Source of the DNA: Alkaliphilus flagellatus
Lineage (GTDB): Bacteria > Bacillota > Clostridia > Peptostreptococcales > Natronincolaceae
Reading direction: 5' to 3'
DNA length: 64,000 nucleotides
NCBI RefSeq assembly: GCF_018919215.1
Contig: NZ_JAHLQK010000003.1
Span: 434,001 to 498,000 of the forward strand
The translations under genes were made by a program, and so were the position numbers. Of the stretch, positions 45,065 through 53,220 are shown piece after piece (the first letter of the stretch is position 1; each line of letters opens with the position of its first letter). The notes beneath the pieces are model-generated. The model worked only from the letters and a program-made list of their open reading frames with translations. It did no database searches and was not told the DNA's origin.

Positions 45065-45235
45065 ATGGAAATGTTGTCTTGGATGAGAAAGGTTGATATG
45101 ACAATGGATAAGCTTGATCTATTGAATATTATTGACCATATGCACGAAGTAATAGATGCTTTTATAGCTGAGAGTAAGGAAAAAGACAATGTTATTAAGG
45201 AATTAAGAGACAAATTAGAAACAAATCTCTTATAG
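45065..45235 (+). CDS. Small hypothetical protein, 56 residues
   Basis: ATG at 45065 with GGGGGA twelve bases upstream. Starts MEMLSWMRKVDMTMDKLDLL and ends KELRDKLETNLL; helical, with coiled-coil-like leucine spacing (IIDHMHEVIDAFIAESKEKD). A terminator follows at 45267. Without a family match it is described only. A Spo0E-like regulator was considered, but the SxxxD motif is missing. Confidence 0.6.
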   Translation: MEMLSWMRKVDMTMDKLDLLNIIDHMHEVIDAFIAESKEKDNVIKELRDKLETNLL

Positions 45236-45266
45236 TACATATTATAGACACGATTACATATGCGTT

Positions 45267-45305
45267 AAAAAAGCATCCATACTTTAAAAATAGGGATGTT
45301 TTTTT
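45267..45305 (+). terminator. Terminator after the 56-residue gene
   Basis: AAAAAAGCATCC pairs with GGATGTTTTTTT (loop 15 bases), then T tract. Confidence 0.8.
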
Positions 45306-45333
45306 AGTTAAGCGCGGTAGCACCAGAAGACTT

Positions 45334-45461
45334 TTATTCACATATAAAAAGCACGAAAAATGTGGATAATGTGTAAGACATATGAACAATACTAATATAC
45401 ACAAAAATATTGTGGATAATCCTGTGGATTCTGTGGATTACTTGTGGATAAATGTGGACAG
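45334..45461 (-). promoter_or_regulatory. Second cluster of DnaA-box sequences
   Basis: Matches to TTATNCACA, mainly on the minus strand: perfect TTATCCACA (read as TGTGGATAA) at 45361, 45411 and 45443; one-mismatch TGTGGATTC/TGTGGATTA at 45423 and 45432; TGTGGACAG at 45453; plus TTATTCACA on the plus strand (45334) and ATATACACA (45395). Eight candidates in ~130 bp, between tsaD's neighbour and the ABC-F gene. No origin genes nearby; likely DnaA-binding site. The rest of the gap (45236-45570) holds only the two hairpins listed. Confidence 0.75.
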
Positions 45462-45513
45462 ACTTTTTCTATTGTAAATATATGCTCAGTGTAGCTGAAA
45501 TATTCCATATAAT

Positions 45514-45562
45514 AAGGACGATTTTTTTAACACGTAGAAATTACTGTGTAAAAATCGTCCTT
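45514..45562 (-). terminator. Terminator of the ABC-F gene
   Basis: Long inverted repeat AAGGACGATTTTT / AAAAATCGTCCTT, extended by ACAC/GTGT near the loop; runs of T in the direction of minus-strand transcription. Confidence 0.8.
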
Positions 45563-45570
45563 AAATATAA

Positions 45571-47493
45571 TTACATGTCAATAATATCTTCCCATTGGGA
45601 GTATAGAAGCTCGAGCCTTTCCTTTAATTGCTGAGTTTCTTGATGTACTTCTTTGCTTTTTTCCTCATTAGAATAGATTTCTTCTTGGCACATTAATTCT
45701 TCTAATTCCTTTATTTTTTCTTCTAACTCTGAAATTTCTGCTTCAAGTTTTTTTTGAGTTTTAGCTATGGCTCTTAAGTTTTCTCTTTCTTCTCTTTCTT
45801 TTCTCTTTTCTTCTTTTAACTGTGTTTTTGTTTTTTCTTCCTTTGCTTCAGGTTCATTCATTGATAACTTTTCTTTTTTCTTTTGAATATAGTAGTCATA
45901 ATTACCAAGATAGGTTTCATTACCATTTGGACTAAGTTCTATAATTTTAGTAGCCACCCTATTTAAAAAATAACGATCATGGGAGATAACAAATACTGTA
46001 CCATCGTAATTTATCAATGCTTCCTCTAAAACTTCTTTAGAGTCAATATCTAAGTGGTTAGTTGGTTCATCTAATAGTAATAAATTAGATCTAGATAAAA
46101 TAAGCTTAAGCAGAGAAAGTCTCCCCTTTTCACCACCACTTAAGGATTCTACCATTTTAAAAACATCATCACCTTTAAAAAGAAAGGATCCAAGAAGTGT
46201 TCGTACTTCTGTTTGGTTTAAATTAATATGGTCGTCCCAAATTTCATCTAAGGTGGTTTTATTGTAGTTGAGATTTTTTTGTTCTTGATCATAATAACCA
46301 GTAAAAACATTGTGACCTAAACGTATATTTCCACTATTAGCCTTAACCTCATCTAATATTATTTTAAATAATGTAGATTTACCTATTCCATTAGGACCAA
46401 TTAAGGCAACCTTTTCTCCTTTATATATATCAAAGGCAACATTTTCAAATAACATATTGTTATTAAAACTTTTGCTAACATTCTGTAAAGATAAAACATC
46501 GTTACCACTTTTTACTTGAGCTTCAAAACGAATAAACGCTTTATTTCTATATACTATAGGAGCCTCCATTTGCTCTATCTTCTCTAATTGTTTTTCGCGA
46601 CTTTTTGCCCTATTCATTAGCTTTTCTGTTCCGTGCTGCCTAAGTCTTCTAACTATATCTTTTTGTCTATCCAGCTCTTTTTGTTGTTCTATATACTCTT
46701 TTATTTGTTGCTCTATTAAGATTCTTTTCTTTTCCATAAATATTGAAAAATTACCATTGTAGCTAGTTAGGCTATGATTTTCAATTTCAAAAATTCTATT
46801 AACCATTTGATCCAGAAAATAACGATCATGAGATATCATTAATATAGTTCCATCATAATCTCTTAAAAAACCTTCAAGCCACTCAACGGCTTCAATATCT
46901 AAGTGGTTTGTAGGCTCGTCCAATAATAGAAGATCAGGATGAGTTAGCAAAAGCTTTGCTAAGGCTACACGTGTTTTTTGGCCGCCACTTAATTGATATA
47001 TAGGCTGCTCAAATTCTTCATCTAAAAATCCTAATCCCTTTAACACACCCTTTATTTCACTACGAAAGCCATATCCATTTTTTTCATTAAATTCTTCTAG
47101 TAAAATGGAATATTTGTGCATAGCTTCATCTAGGTAATGTGATTGTTCTTCATTATTACTCAAGTTAGCGATGTCTATTTCTAAACTGCGCAGATTTTGC
47201 TCCATATCGATTAAATGTTGAAATATACTTAGACATTCTTCCATAATGCTAGAATTTTCATTTAATATGGTATTTTGTTCTAGATGACCAATTGTAGTAG
47301 ATTTAGAAATAAATAATTCCCCTGTATCATAAGACAGCTGGTTGGTTAAAATCTTAAAAAGGGTAGATTTACCGGCGCCATTAACTCCTACAAGACCGAC
47401 TTTCTCACCTTTATTTATACTAAAGCTAATATTATTTAGAATTACGTCTATACCAAAGGATTTGCATATATTGTTACAAGATAAGACAATCAT
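45571..47493 (-). CDS. ABC-F family ATPase (translation factor type)
   Basis: 640 residues without membrane segments. Two ABC domains: first Walker A GVNGAGKST, signature LSGGQKTRVALAKLL, DEPTNHLD; second GPNGIGKST, LSGGEKGRLSLLKLI, DEPTNHLD. The linker is a helical arm (about residues 240-320) and the C-terminus a Glu/Lys-rich coiled coil (EEKTKTQLKEEKRKEREERE). The layout matches Uup/YdiF-type ABC-F proteins that act on the ribosomal E site rather than antibiotic pumps. GGAGG precedes its ATG. Its terminator overlaps the DnaA-box region's edge. Confidence 0.93.
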   Translation of the reverse strand: MIVLSCNNICKSFGIDVILNNISFSINKGEKVGLVGVNGAGKSTLFKILTNQLSYDTGELFISKSTTIGHLEQNTILNENSSIMEECLSIFQHLIDMEQNLRSLEIDIANLSNNEEQSHYLDEAMHKYSILLEEFNEKNGYGFRSEIKGVLKGLGFLDEEFEQPIYQLSGGQKTRVALAKLLLTHPDLLLLDEPTNHLDIEAVEWLEGFLRDYDGTILMISHDRYFLDQMVNRIFEIENHSLTSYNGNFSIFMEKKRILIEQQIKEYIEQQKELDRQKDIVRRLRQHGTEKLMNRAKSREKQLEKIEQMEAPIVYRNKAFIRFEAQVKSGNDVLSLQNVSKSFNNNMLFENVAFDIYKGEKVALIGPNGIGKSTLFKIILDEVKANSGNIRLGHNVFTGYYDQEQKNLNYNKTTLDEIWDDHINLNQTEVRTLLGSFLFKGDDVFKMVESLSGGEKGRLSLLKLILSRSNLLLLDEPTNHLDIDSKEVLEEALINYDGTVFVISHDRYFLNRVATKIIELSPNGNETYLGNYDYYIQKKKEKLSMNEPEAKEEKTKTQLKEEKRKEREERENLRAIAKTQKKLEAEISELEEKIKELEELMCQEEIYSNEEKSKEVHQETQQLKERLELLYSQWEDIIDM

Positions 47494-47591
47494 AGATTTT
47501 TCCTCCTAAAATTACATTCAACGTATGTTCATTTTAACAAAAAAAACAACTTATTTAAAGCAATAGATGACAACATTATATCAAAGACACA

Positions 47592-47620
47592 TTGACACTG
47601 GAAAAAAAGACTGTTATAAT
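47592..47620 (+). promoter_or_regulatory. Perfect housekeeping promoter upstream of rex
   Basis: TTGACA (47592-47597), 17 bp, TATAAT (47615-47620), both exact consensus. This gives a ~200-base leader before rex. The leader (47627-47830) is AT-rich, contains a dyad near 47728-47765 (TTATTAAAT and ATTTAATAA) and no ORF I trust. Confidence 0.82.
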
Positions 47621-47830
47621 TTTAGAATTAAAGGCTTATTATATTTATAAATAGCTTAAAATTAATATTTATAGTTTTTAAAGTCTATTAAATGGGTACA
47701 TTAATCAATGATAATTTGTTTATTAAATGTCATAATAATGTTATCTACTTTATTTAATAAGCATAATTTGAGCGTGAAGATGCAATTATATTGAATGTAT
47801 TATAAATAAAATATTTAATAATGGGAGTCG

Positions 47831-48496
47831 ATGAATGTGAATAATAAAAGTTTTGCCAATATTTCCATGGCAGTAATTAGAAGATTACCGAAATACCATA
47901 GGTATTTAAAAGAATTATTAGACAAAGAAATTTACCGTATCTCATCAAAAGAGCTAAGCAGATTAATTGGTTTTACTGCATCTCAAATTCGTCAAGATTT
48001 AAATTGCTTTGGTGGTTTTGGCCAACAGGGGTATGGATATAATGTTGAAGAATTATATAATGAAATTGGTAAAATATTAGGTTTAGATAAAACCTATAAA
48101 TTAATTATTATCGGAGCTGGTAATTTAGGTCAGGCAATTGCTAACTATACTAGCTTTGAAAAGTCTGGTTTTGAGCTATTAGCACTGTTTGATATAAATC
48201 CTAAATTGATAGGAATGAAAATTAGAGATATTCCATTTCGTGATGTAGATGAATTAGAACAGTTTACTTTAGATAATCATGTGGATATTGCTGTTGTTTG
48301 TACACCAAAAGAATTTGCCCAAGGTATAGTAGATAAGCTTAATGAAAAAAATGTTAAAGGAATTTGGAACTTTGCACCTACAGACCTAAAGGTACCAAAA
48401 GATATTATAGTAGAGAATGTACATCTTAGTGAAAGTTTATTTACATTGTCATACCTATTGAATGAAAGAGAAATAGAAAATAATAAACAAGAGTGA
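47831..48496 (+). CDS. rex: Redox-sensing transcriptional repressor Rex
   Basis: 221 residues. N-terminal winged helix (AVIRRLPKYHRYLKELLDKE, with SSKELSRLIGFTASQIRQDL), NAD(H)-binding Rossmann fold with IIGAGNLGQAIANY and LFDINPKLIGMK, and the C-terminal domain-swapped helix (ENVHLSESLFTLSYLLN). Rex senses the NADH/NAD+ ratio and represses fermentation and anaerobic genes. MarR-like regulator follows after 4 bases; the pair is likely one transcript. Confidence 0.97.
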   Translation: MNVNNKSFANISMAVIRRLPKYHRYLKELLDKEIYRISSKELSRLIGFTASQIRQDLNCFGGFGQQGYGYNVEELYNEIGKILGLDKTYKLIIIGAGNLGQAIANYTSFEKSGFELLALFDINPKLIGMKIRDIPFRDVDELEQFTLDNHVDIAVVCTPKEFAQGIVDKLNEKNVKGIWNFAPTDLKVPKDIIVENVHLSESLFTLSYLLNEREIENNKQE

Positions 48497-48500
48497 TTCT

Positions 48501-48938
48501 ATGAGAAATTATTATGCCCAAATACATGAATATTTGGAAAAATTAATTAGCAATATTATTGTATTAGATAAAAAAGGCATTAACACCAATGGATTCTATC
48601 TGTCTATTACTGATCTTTTAATCTTAAAATTACTAGGACATGGAGAAGGTAAGAAGATGTTTGAAGTAATGGATATAATAAATGTAGATCGTAATGCTTT
48701 CAAGACAATAATTAATCGATTGATTATTCAAGACTATGTAGTTAAGAGTAGAAGTAACGATGATAAAAGAGCATATTTTTTACAATTAACGGATAAGGGT
48801 AGAAGAGTATTTGAAGAAATTACAGATAAGGAGAAACAGATGATTTTCTCTTTACTTAATGATTTTACATTTAATGAAGAAAAGGCTATATTAAAGTTTC
48901 TTGTAAAATTAGAAATGCTAAATAGAGAAAAAAAGTAG
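48501..48938 (+). CDS. MarR-family transcriptional regulator
   Basis: 145 residues. Winged helix with LLILKLLGHGEGKKMFEVMD, DRNAFKTIINRLIIQDYVVK (recognition helix) and the wing KSRSNDDKRAYFLQLTDKGR. Starts 4 bases after rex with a GAGTGATT site, so expressed with it. Its ligand and targets are unknown; a phenolic or redox signal is common for the family. Confidence 0.9.
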   Translation: MRNYYAQIHEYLEKLISNIIVLDKKGINTNGFYLSITDLLILKLLGHGEGKKMFEVMDIINVDRNAFKTIINRLIIQDYVVKSRSNDDKRAYFLQLTDKGRRVFEEITDKEKQMIFSLLNDFTFNEEKAILKFLVKLEMLNREKK

Positions 48939-48960
48939 GAAAGTTAATTTCCTACTTTTT
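48930..48960. terminator. Bidirectional terminator after rex-marR
   Basis: AAAAAGTAGGAAA and TTTCCTACTTTTT with a short loop. Includes the end of the MarR gene and the end of the convergent lipoprotein gene. Confidence 0.85.
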
Positions 48961-49693
48961 ATTTTTCGTATAAGGCCTCTTTTGGAATTACAACTTCATC
49001 AGCATTATTAAAATCTTTAGTTTTTATAGTTATTTTGTTTTGTTCACCTGATTTATCATCAATTTCCGGATAGTATGTGAATGACTCCATGTATTTCGTC
49101 TCTATGTCTATAACCATTTCTACATATCCAGAAGTTTCTGTATTAAAGGAGGCTAGTAGACTTTTAAGAAAAGCTGAGTTATTAGCAGTTGCTTTAATAG
49201 TTACCTTATTTTTATTTATAGATATTACTTCTAAATCTGTAAACTGATCTATATTAAAATTTTGAAATAAGTCTGCATTATCTTCTACTTCCTTAACAAG
49301 CTTAGGGTCTGTTTCGTCTATCCATAATCCTGTAATTGAATTGTTTGTATATACAACTCCATCTTTTGCTAGAAGAGAAAGAATAAGCTTGTCTAGTGGA
49401 TTGTTTGCACTTTTATTAGTACTAGTTATTTCTTGAACATTAGAATAGGCAAAAGGCTCTTTATTGTAAGTAATGATAGCATTCATATTTACTTCTCCAC
49501 CTTCATTAGATTCGGAAGTGAAAATAACCCGAACATCAGATAGATAACTGTCTAATGTCTTCATTACTTCAATAGACTGGGGCAGAAGTTCGTCTGCTTT
49601 AACATTTTTTTCTACACATCCTACTAATATGCTGGAAATAGATAAAATTGTAATAAGCATAAATAATGTTTTATTTTTTAAAAAAATTGTCAT
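48959..49693 (-). CDS. Lipoprotein, DUF6612-type
   Basis: 244 residues. Signal with lipobox SSILVGC (Cys26) followed by a beta-rich domain with YNKEPFAYSNVQEITSTN, GVVYTNNSITGLWIDE and a later DIETKYMESFTYYPEIDD, reminiscent of the LolA/LppX-like half-barrel fold of DUF6612 lipoproteins. Exported, membrane-anchored outside the cell; function unknown. GGAGG precedes the ATG. Confidence 0.75.
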   Translation of the reverse strand: MTIFLKNKTLFMLITILSISSILVGCVEKNVKADELLPQSIEVMKTLDSYLSDVRVIFTSESNEGGEVNMNAIITYNKEPFAYSNVQEITSTNKSANNPLDKLILSLLAKDGVVYTNNSITGLWIDETDPKLVKEVEDNADLFQNFNIDQFTDLEVISINKNKVTIKATANNSAFLKSLLASFNTETSGYVEMVIDIETKYMESFTYYPEIDDKSGEQNKITIKTKDFNNADEVVIPKEALYEK

Positions 49694-49862
49694 TTAAATC
49701 CTCCTTAAAATTCGTCTTATGCTATCGCATGGACTCATGTTACATTCGATTTTAAACTCTAAGCTTTTAAATTTAAAGTGCTTAAAATATTACCAGCCTA
49801 CTAATTCTTTTAAAAAACCTCAATAGTTCAAAAGTTAGATATCTATATAATATAATTATAAT

Positions 49863-49893
49863 AAAAAAAGGCTAGATTACTCTAACCTTTTTT
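49863..49893 (-). terminator. Terminator of the ferredoxin gene
   Basis: AAAAAAGG and CCTTTTTT arms with TAGA/CTA pairs, T tract in minus direction. Confidence 0.75.
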
Positions 49894-49905
49894 GTTTAGT
49901 AAATA

Positions 49906-50076
49906 TTATTCTGGTTGTGGAGCATCTACTGGACAAACGTTAGCACATGCACCGCACTCGATACATCCTTCTGGATCGATTACGTATTGTGTATCTCCAG
50001 CTGAAATAACACTTACTGGACATTCTGGTTCACAAGCACCACAACTAATACATGCATCTGAAATTTTATAAGCCAT
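49906..50076 (-). CDS. 2[4Fe-4S] ferredoxin
   Basis: 56 residues, the length of classical clostridial ferredoxin. Two cluster-binding sets, CISCGACEPECP and CIECGACANVCP, with the symmetry expected. It carries electrons for hydrogenase, pyruvate:ferredoxin oxidoreductase and Rnf. GGAGG precedes the ATG at 50076. Codon use is less AT-biased than its neighbours (GGA, TGT-rich but also GTA/ATC), as expected for an abundant protein. Between it and the next gene (50077-50421) there is only AT-rich DNA, presumably with both promoters. Confidence 0.97.
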   Translation of the reverse strand: MAYKISDACISCGACEPECPVSVISAGDTQYVIDPEGCIECGACANVCPVDAPQPE

Positions 50077-50421
50077 TATAAATTCCTCCTATATGTAAAT
50101 ATTATTAATAAAACTAACTAACCGTATTATAGCAACATAAGAAGTATAGAATCAATAAAGAAATATAAATATTTCATAAAAATATAAAATATATAATGAT
50201 TTTCACTCTAATTAGCTAAGTCGAATATGACCTAACTGTCGTAAAATATAAAGTCTCATTATAATTATTATAAAATGTATTAATTTTAATATATTAGATT
50301 ATTAATATGATATTATTACATCATAAAGAAGTAAATTATGCAGAGGTAATATTATTATTAAATATAAAGTTTTATAGTTGTTAACAAATATTATTGAGCC
50401 AGTAAAGGAGAAGTGAGATTT

Positions 50422-51237
50422 ATGGAAGTATTTGTGCTTGTAGGCTCTAGTGGCACTGGCAAAAGCTTTCGGGCTATCAGTGTAGCAAAACAAAGAAATA
50501 TTGAATATATAATTGATGATGGGCTTTTAATAAAAGGAAATAAGGTTCTTGGAGGTAGTTCCGCTAAAAGAGAGAAGTCAAAGATGTCGGCTATAAAAAG
50601 AGCTCTTTTTATTGAGGATGATCATAGAAGAGAAATTATTCAAATTTTAGATAAAGAAAAACCTAATAAAATATTGATTTTAGGTACTTCAGATAAAATG
50701 GTGGAGTCTATAGTTGAAACTTTAGAAGTTGGGGAAATTAAAGAATGGATTTTTATAGAAGATGTTGCAAGTAAGGAGGAAATTAAACTAGCACGAAAAT
50801 ATCGGGTAAAGGAAGGTAAACATATTATTCCTGTACCAACATTTGAAATAAAGAAGGACTTTTCTGGATATTTTTTAAATCCATTAAAGATATTTCGAAA
50901 CTTCAGCAAAGAAGATGCTCACGATTGGGAAGAACGTTCTGTAGTGAGACCAACCTTTAGCTATATGGGAAAATATTTTATTTCAAATGGTGTTATTGAG
51001 GATTTAGTATACCATGTGGCTAATAAAATAATAGGTATTTTTAAAATCAATAATATAAATATAAATAATACTAACAATGGGCTTATAATAGAAATAGATG
51101 CTAGAATTGTATATGGAAATCCTATTAGACCTTTAGTTGAAAGACTTCAAGAACAAGTTAAAACAGAAATAGAGGATATGACTTCCTTGAATATAGTTTC
51201 TATAGATGTAAATGTGAAAAATTTGGTTATATTATAG
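50422..51237 (+). CDS. P-loop ATPase fused to an Asp23-like domain
   Basis: 271 residues from ATG 50422 (AAGGAG 11 bases upstream; the GTG at 50413 is too near). N-terminal ~175 residues: P-loop VLVGSSGTGKSFRAISVAKQ, then an ATPase-like core with DDGLLIKGNKVLGGSSAKRE and a strand ILILGTSDKM for Walker B-like context. C-terminal ~80 residues, DARIVYGNPIRPLVERLQEQ and VKTEIEDMTSLNIVSIDVNV, match the Asp23/Gls24 fold of alkaline-shock proteins. This fusion is seen in clostridia; role unknown, possibly envelope stress. Confidence 0.75.
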   Translation: MEVFVLVGSSGTGKSFRAISVAKQRNIEYIIDDGLLIKGNKVLGGSSAKREKSKMSAIKRALFIEDDHRREIIQILDKEKPNKILILGTSDKMVESIVETLEVGEIKEWIFIEDVASKEEIKLARKYRVKEGKHIIPVPTFEIKKDFSGYFLNPLKIFRNFSKEDAHDWEERSVVRPTFSYMGKYFISNGVIEDLVYHVANKIIGIFKINNININNTNNGLIIEIDARIVYGNPIRPLVERLQEQVKTEIEDMTSLNIVSIDVNVKNLVIL

Positions 51238-51296
51238 GATATTATTAGGATTAAGTATGTTATATATATAAAATTTAGTTATACTAGAGTAAAAGG

Positions 51297-51326
51297 TTTA
51301 CAATCGGAATATAGGTATGATATAAT
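51297..51326 (+). promoter_or_regulatory. Promoter of glutamate dehydrogenase
   Basis: TTTACA (51297-51302), 18 bp, TATAAT (51321-51326), about 150 bases before the ATG. The leader contains a perfect CCTAATTAGG palindrome near 51390. Confidence 0.65.
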
Positions 51327-51473
51327 TCAAATGTACATATTAGGTTAAAGAAATAACGATTGAAAATTGCGACATTTTAGGAAGATGCCCTAATTAGGAC
51401 GCTTTCTTAAAATATATAACATTATATTTTTTGCATTAATAATTCATTAATAAATTTTTAGGAGGGTATTATA

Positions 51474-52724
51474 ATGGCTGGAAAAGCAAATCCTTTTGAG
51501 ACCGCTCAACAACAAGTAAAATCAGCATGCGACAAATTAGGTACTGAACAAGCAGTATACGAAATTCTTAAAAACCCAATGAGAACATTAGAGGTTGCTA
51601 TCCCTGTTAAAATGGATGATGGAACTGTTAAAACTTTCATTGGATACAGAGCACAACATAACGATGCTATTGGACCATTTAAAGGTGGAGTTAGATTCCA
51701 TCCAGGAGTAAATGCGGATGAAGTTAAAGCTCTTTCTACATGGATGACTTTCAAATGTGGAGTTGTTGGTGTACCTTACGGTGGAGGTAAAGGTGGCGTT
51801 ATCGTTGATCCTTTCGAATTATCTCAAGGTGAATTAGAAAGATTATCTAGAGGTTACTCAAGAGCTATTGCTCCTATCATTGGAGAAAAAGTAGATATCC
51901 CTGCTCCAGACGTTGGAACAAATGGACAAGTTATGGCTTGGTTCGTAGATGAATACCAAAAAGCAACTGGTGAATTTGCTCCTGGAGTATACACAGGTAA
52001 GCCAGTATCCTTCTATGGTTCTTTAGCTAGAACAGAAGCTACAGGATATGGAGTTGCTCTTGCTGCTAGAGAGGCTGCTAAAAAAGTTGGTATTGATATG
52101 ACACAAGCTACAGTAGCTATTCAAGGTTTTGGAAACGTTGGTAGCTTTACAGCTAAATACGTTGCTCAACTAGGAGGAACAATAGTAGCAGTTGCTGACC
52201 ATACAGCTGGACTTTATAACAGCAAAGGATTCGATGTTGATGCATTAGCTGCATACGTACAAGAGCACAGATGCATTAAAGGATTCCCAGGAGCTGAAAG
52301 TGAATTCCCTAAAGAAGATATTATTACTTTCGATGCAGATATTTTATTACCATGTGCATTAGAAAATGCTATAACTTCTGACAATGCTGATGGTGTTAAA
52401 GCTAAAATTGTTTGTGAAGGTGCTAATGGACCTACAACTTTAGAAGCTGACAAAATCATGAACGACAAAGGAATCATTGTTGTTCCAGATATCTTTGCTA
52501 ATGCTGGTGGAGTAACTGTATCATACTTCGAGTGGGTACAAAACTTACAAAGATATAACTGGTCATTTGAAGAAGTTCAAGAAAAGCAAGAAGCATTAAT
52601 GGTTAAAGCTTTCAATGAAATCTGGGATCTTAAAGAAGAAAAGCAAGTAGAAATGAGAACAGCTGCTTACATGATTTCTATTAAGAGAGTTGCAGATGCA
52701 ATGAAACTTAGAGGATGGTACTAA
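51474..52724 (+). CDS. gdh: Glutamate dehydrogenase
   Basis: 416 residues. Catalytic Lys region FKGGVRFHPGVN, GVPYGGGKGGVIVDP, then the NAD-binding fold (AIQGFGNVGSFTAKYVAQLG), and the C-terminal GANGPTTLEADKIM and DIFANAGGVTVSYFEW. Hexameric type; in clostridia it mostly runs toward deamination with NAD+, feeding amino acid fermentation. The coding sequence is much richer in C/G at third positions than the average here, a sign of high expression. GGAGGG precedes the ATG; terminator follows at 52745. Confidence 0.97.
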   Translation: MAGKANPFETAQQQVKSACDKLGTEQAVYEILKNPMRTLEVAIPVKMDDGTVKTFIGYRAQHNDAIGPFKGGVRFHPGVNADEVKALSTWMTFKCGVVGVPYGGGKGGVIVDPFELSQGELERLSRGYSRAIAPIIGEKVDIPAPDVGTNGQVMAWFVDEYQKATGEFAPGVYTGKPVSFYGSLARTEATGYGVALAAREAAKKVGIDMTQATVAIQGFGNVGSFTAKYVAQLGGTIVAVADHTAGLYNSKGFDVDALAAYVQEHRCIKGFPGAESEFPKEDIITFDADILLPCALENAITSDNADGVKAKIVCEGANGPTTLEADKIMNDKGIIVVPDIFANAGGVTVSYFEWVQNLQRYNWSFEEVQEKQEALMVKAFNEIWDLKEEKQVEMRTAAYMISIKRVADAMKLRGWY

Positions 52725-52744
52725 TTTAAACATTAAATATATAA

Positions 52745-52776
52745 AAAAACCGAGTTCATTTGAACTCGGTTTTTTA
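52745..52776 (+). terminator. Terminator after glutamate dehydrogenase
   Basis: AAAACCGAGTTCA / TGAACTCGGTTTT with T tract. Confidence 0.92.
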
Positions 52777-52869
52777 TTTAGCCTAAGTTTTAATAAAACT
52801 GAATATATATGCTTAATTTTCGAATCATGCTATAATTATATTAATATTCTACATATTGGAGATGATTAT

Positions 52870-53220
52870 TTGAAGCTATTAAGGCAGTTTGGAATTATAC
52901 TGGGCATACTTTTTGTAGGCGAATTTATAAATAGCTTTACTGCAATTCCTATACCAGGTAATATTTTAGGTATGATAATATTATTGATATCTCTTGTAAC
53001 TGGTATATTAAAAGTTGAAATGATAAAGGATATTTCAAAATTTTTACTAGATCATCTTGCCTTTTTATTTGTACCAGCTGGTGTTGGTATAATTAAAAAT
53101 TTTCATCTAGTAAAGGACGACTGGCTGTACATTACAATAATATTAGTTATATCAACTGCATTAGTAATTGCTGTAACAGGATGTACAGTTCAGTTTTTAA
53201 AAAGGAGGATTTCAAAATAA
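52870..53220 (+). CDS. CidA/LrgA-like membrane protein
   Basis: 116 residues, TTG start after TGGAGATG. Four hydrophobic segments with IPIPGNILGMIILLISLVTG, the CidA/LrgA signature. Related proteins act as holin-like or pyruvate-linked carriers of the CidAB/LrgAB system. The stop overlaps the lrgB-like start. Confidence 0.88.
   Translation: MKLLRQFGIILGILFVGEFINSFTAIPIPGNILGMIILLISLVTGILKVEMIKDISKFLLDHLAFLFVPAGVGIIKNFHLVKDDWLYITIILVISTALVIAVTGCTVQFLKRRISK

Noticed and set aside
45065-45235. Spo0E-type phosphatase
   Set aside because: The length fits but the SxxxD signature of that family is missing.
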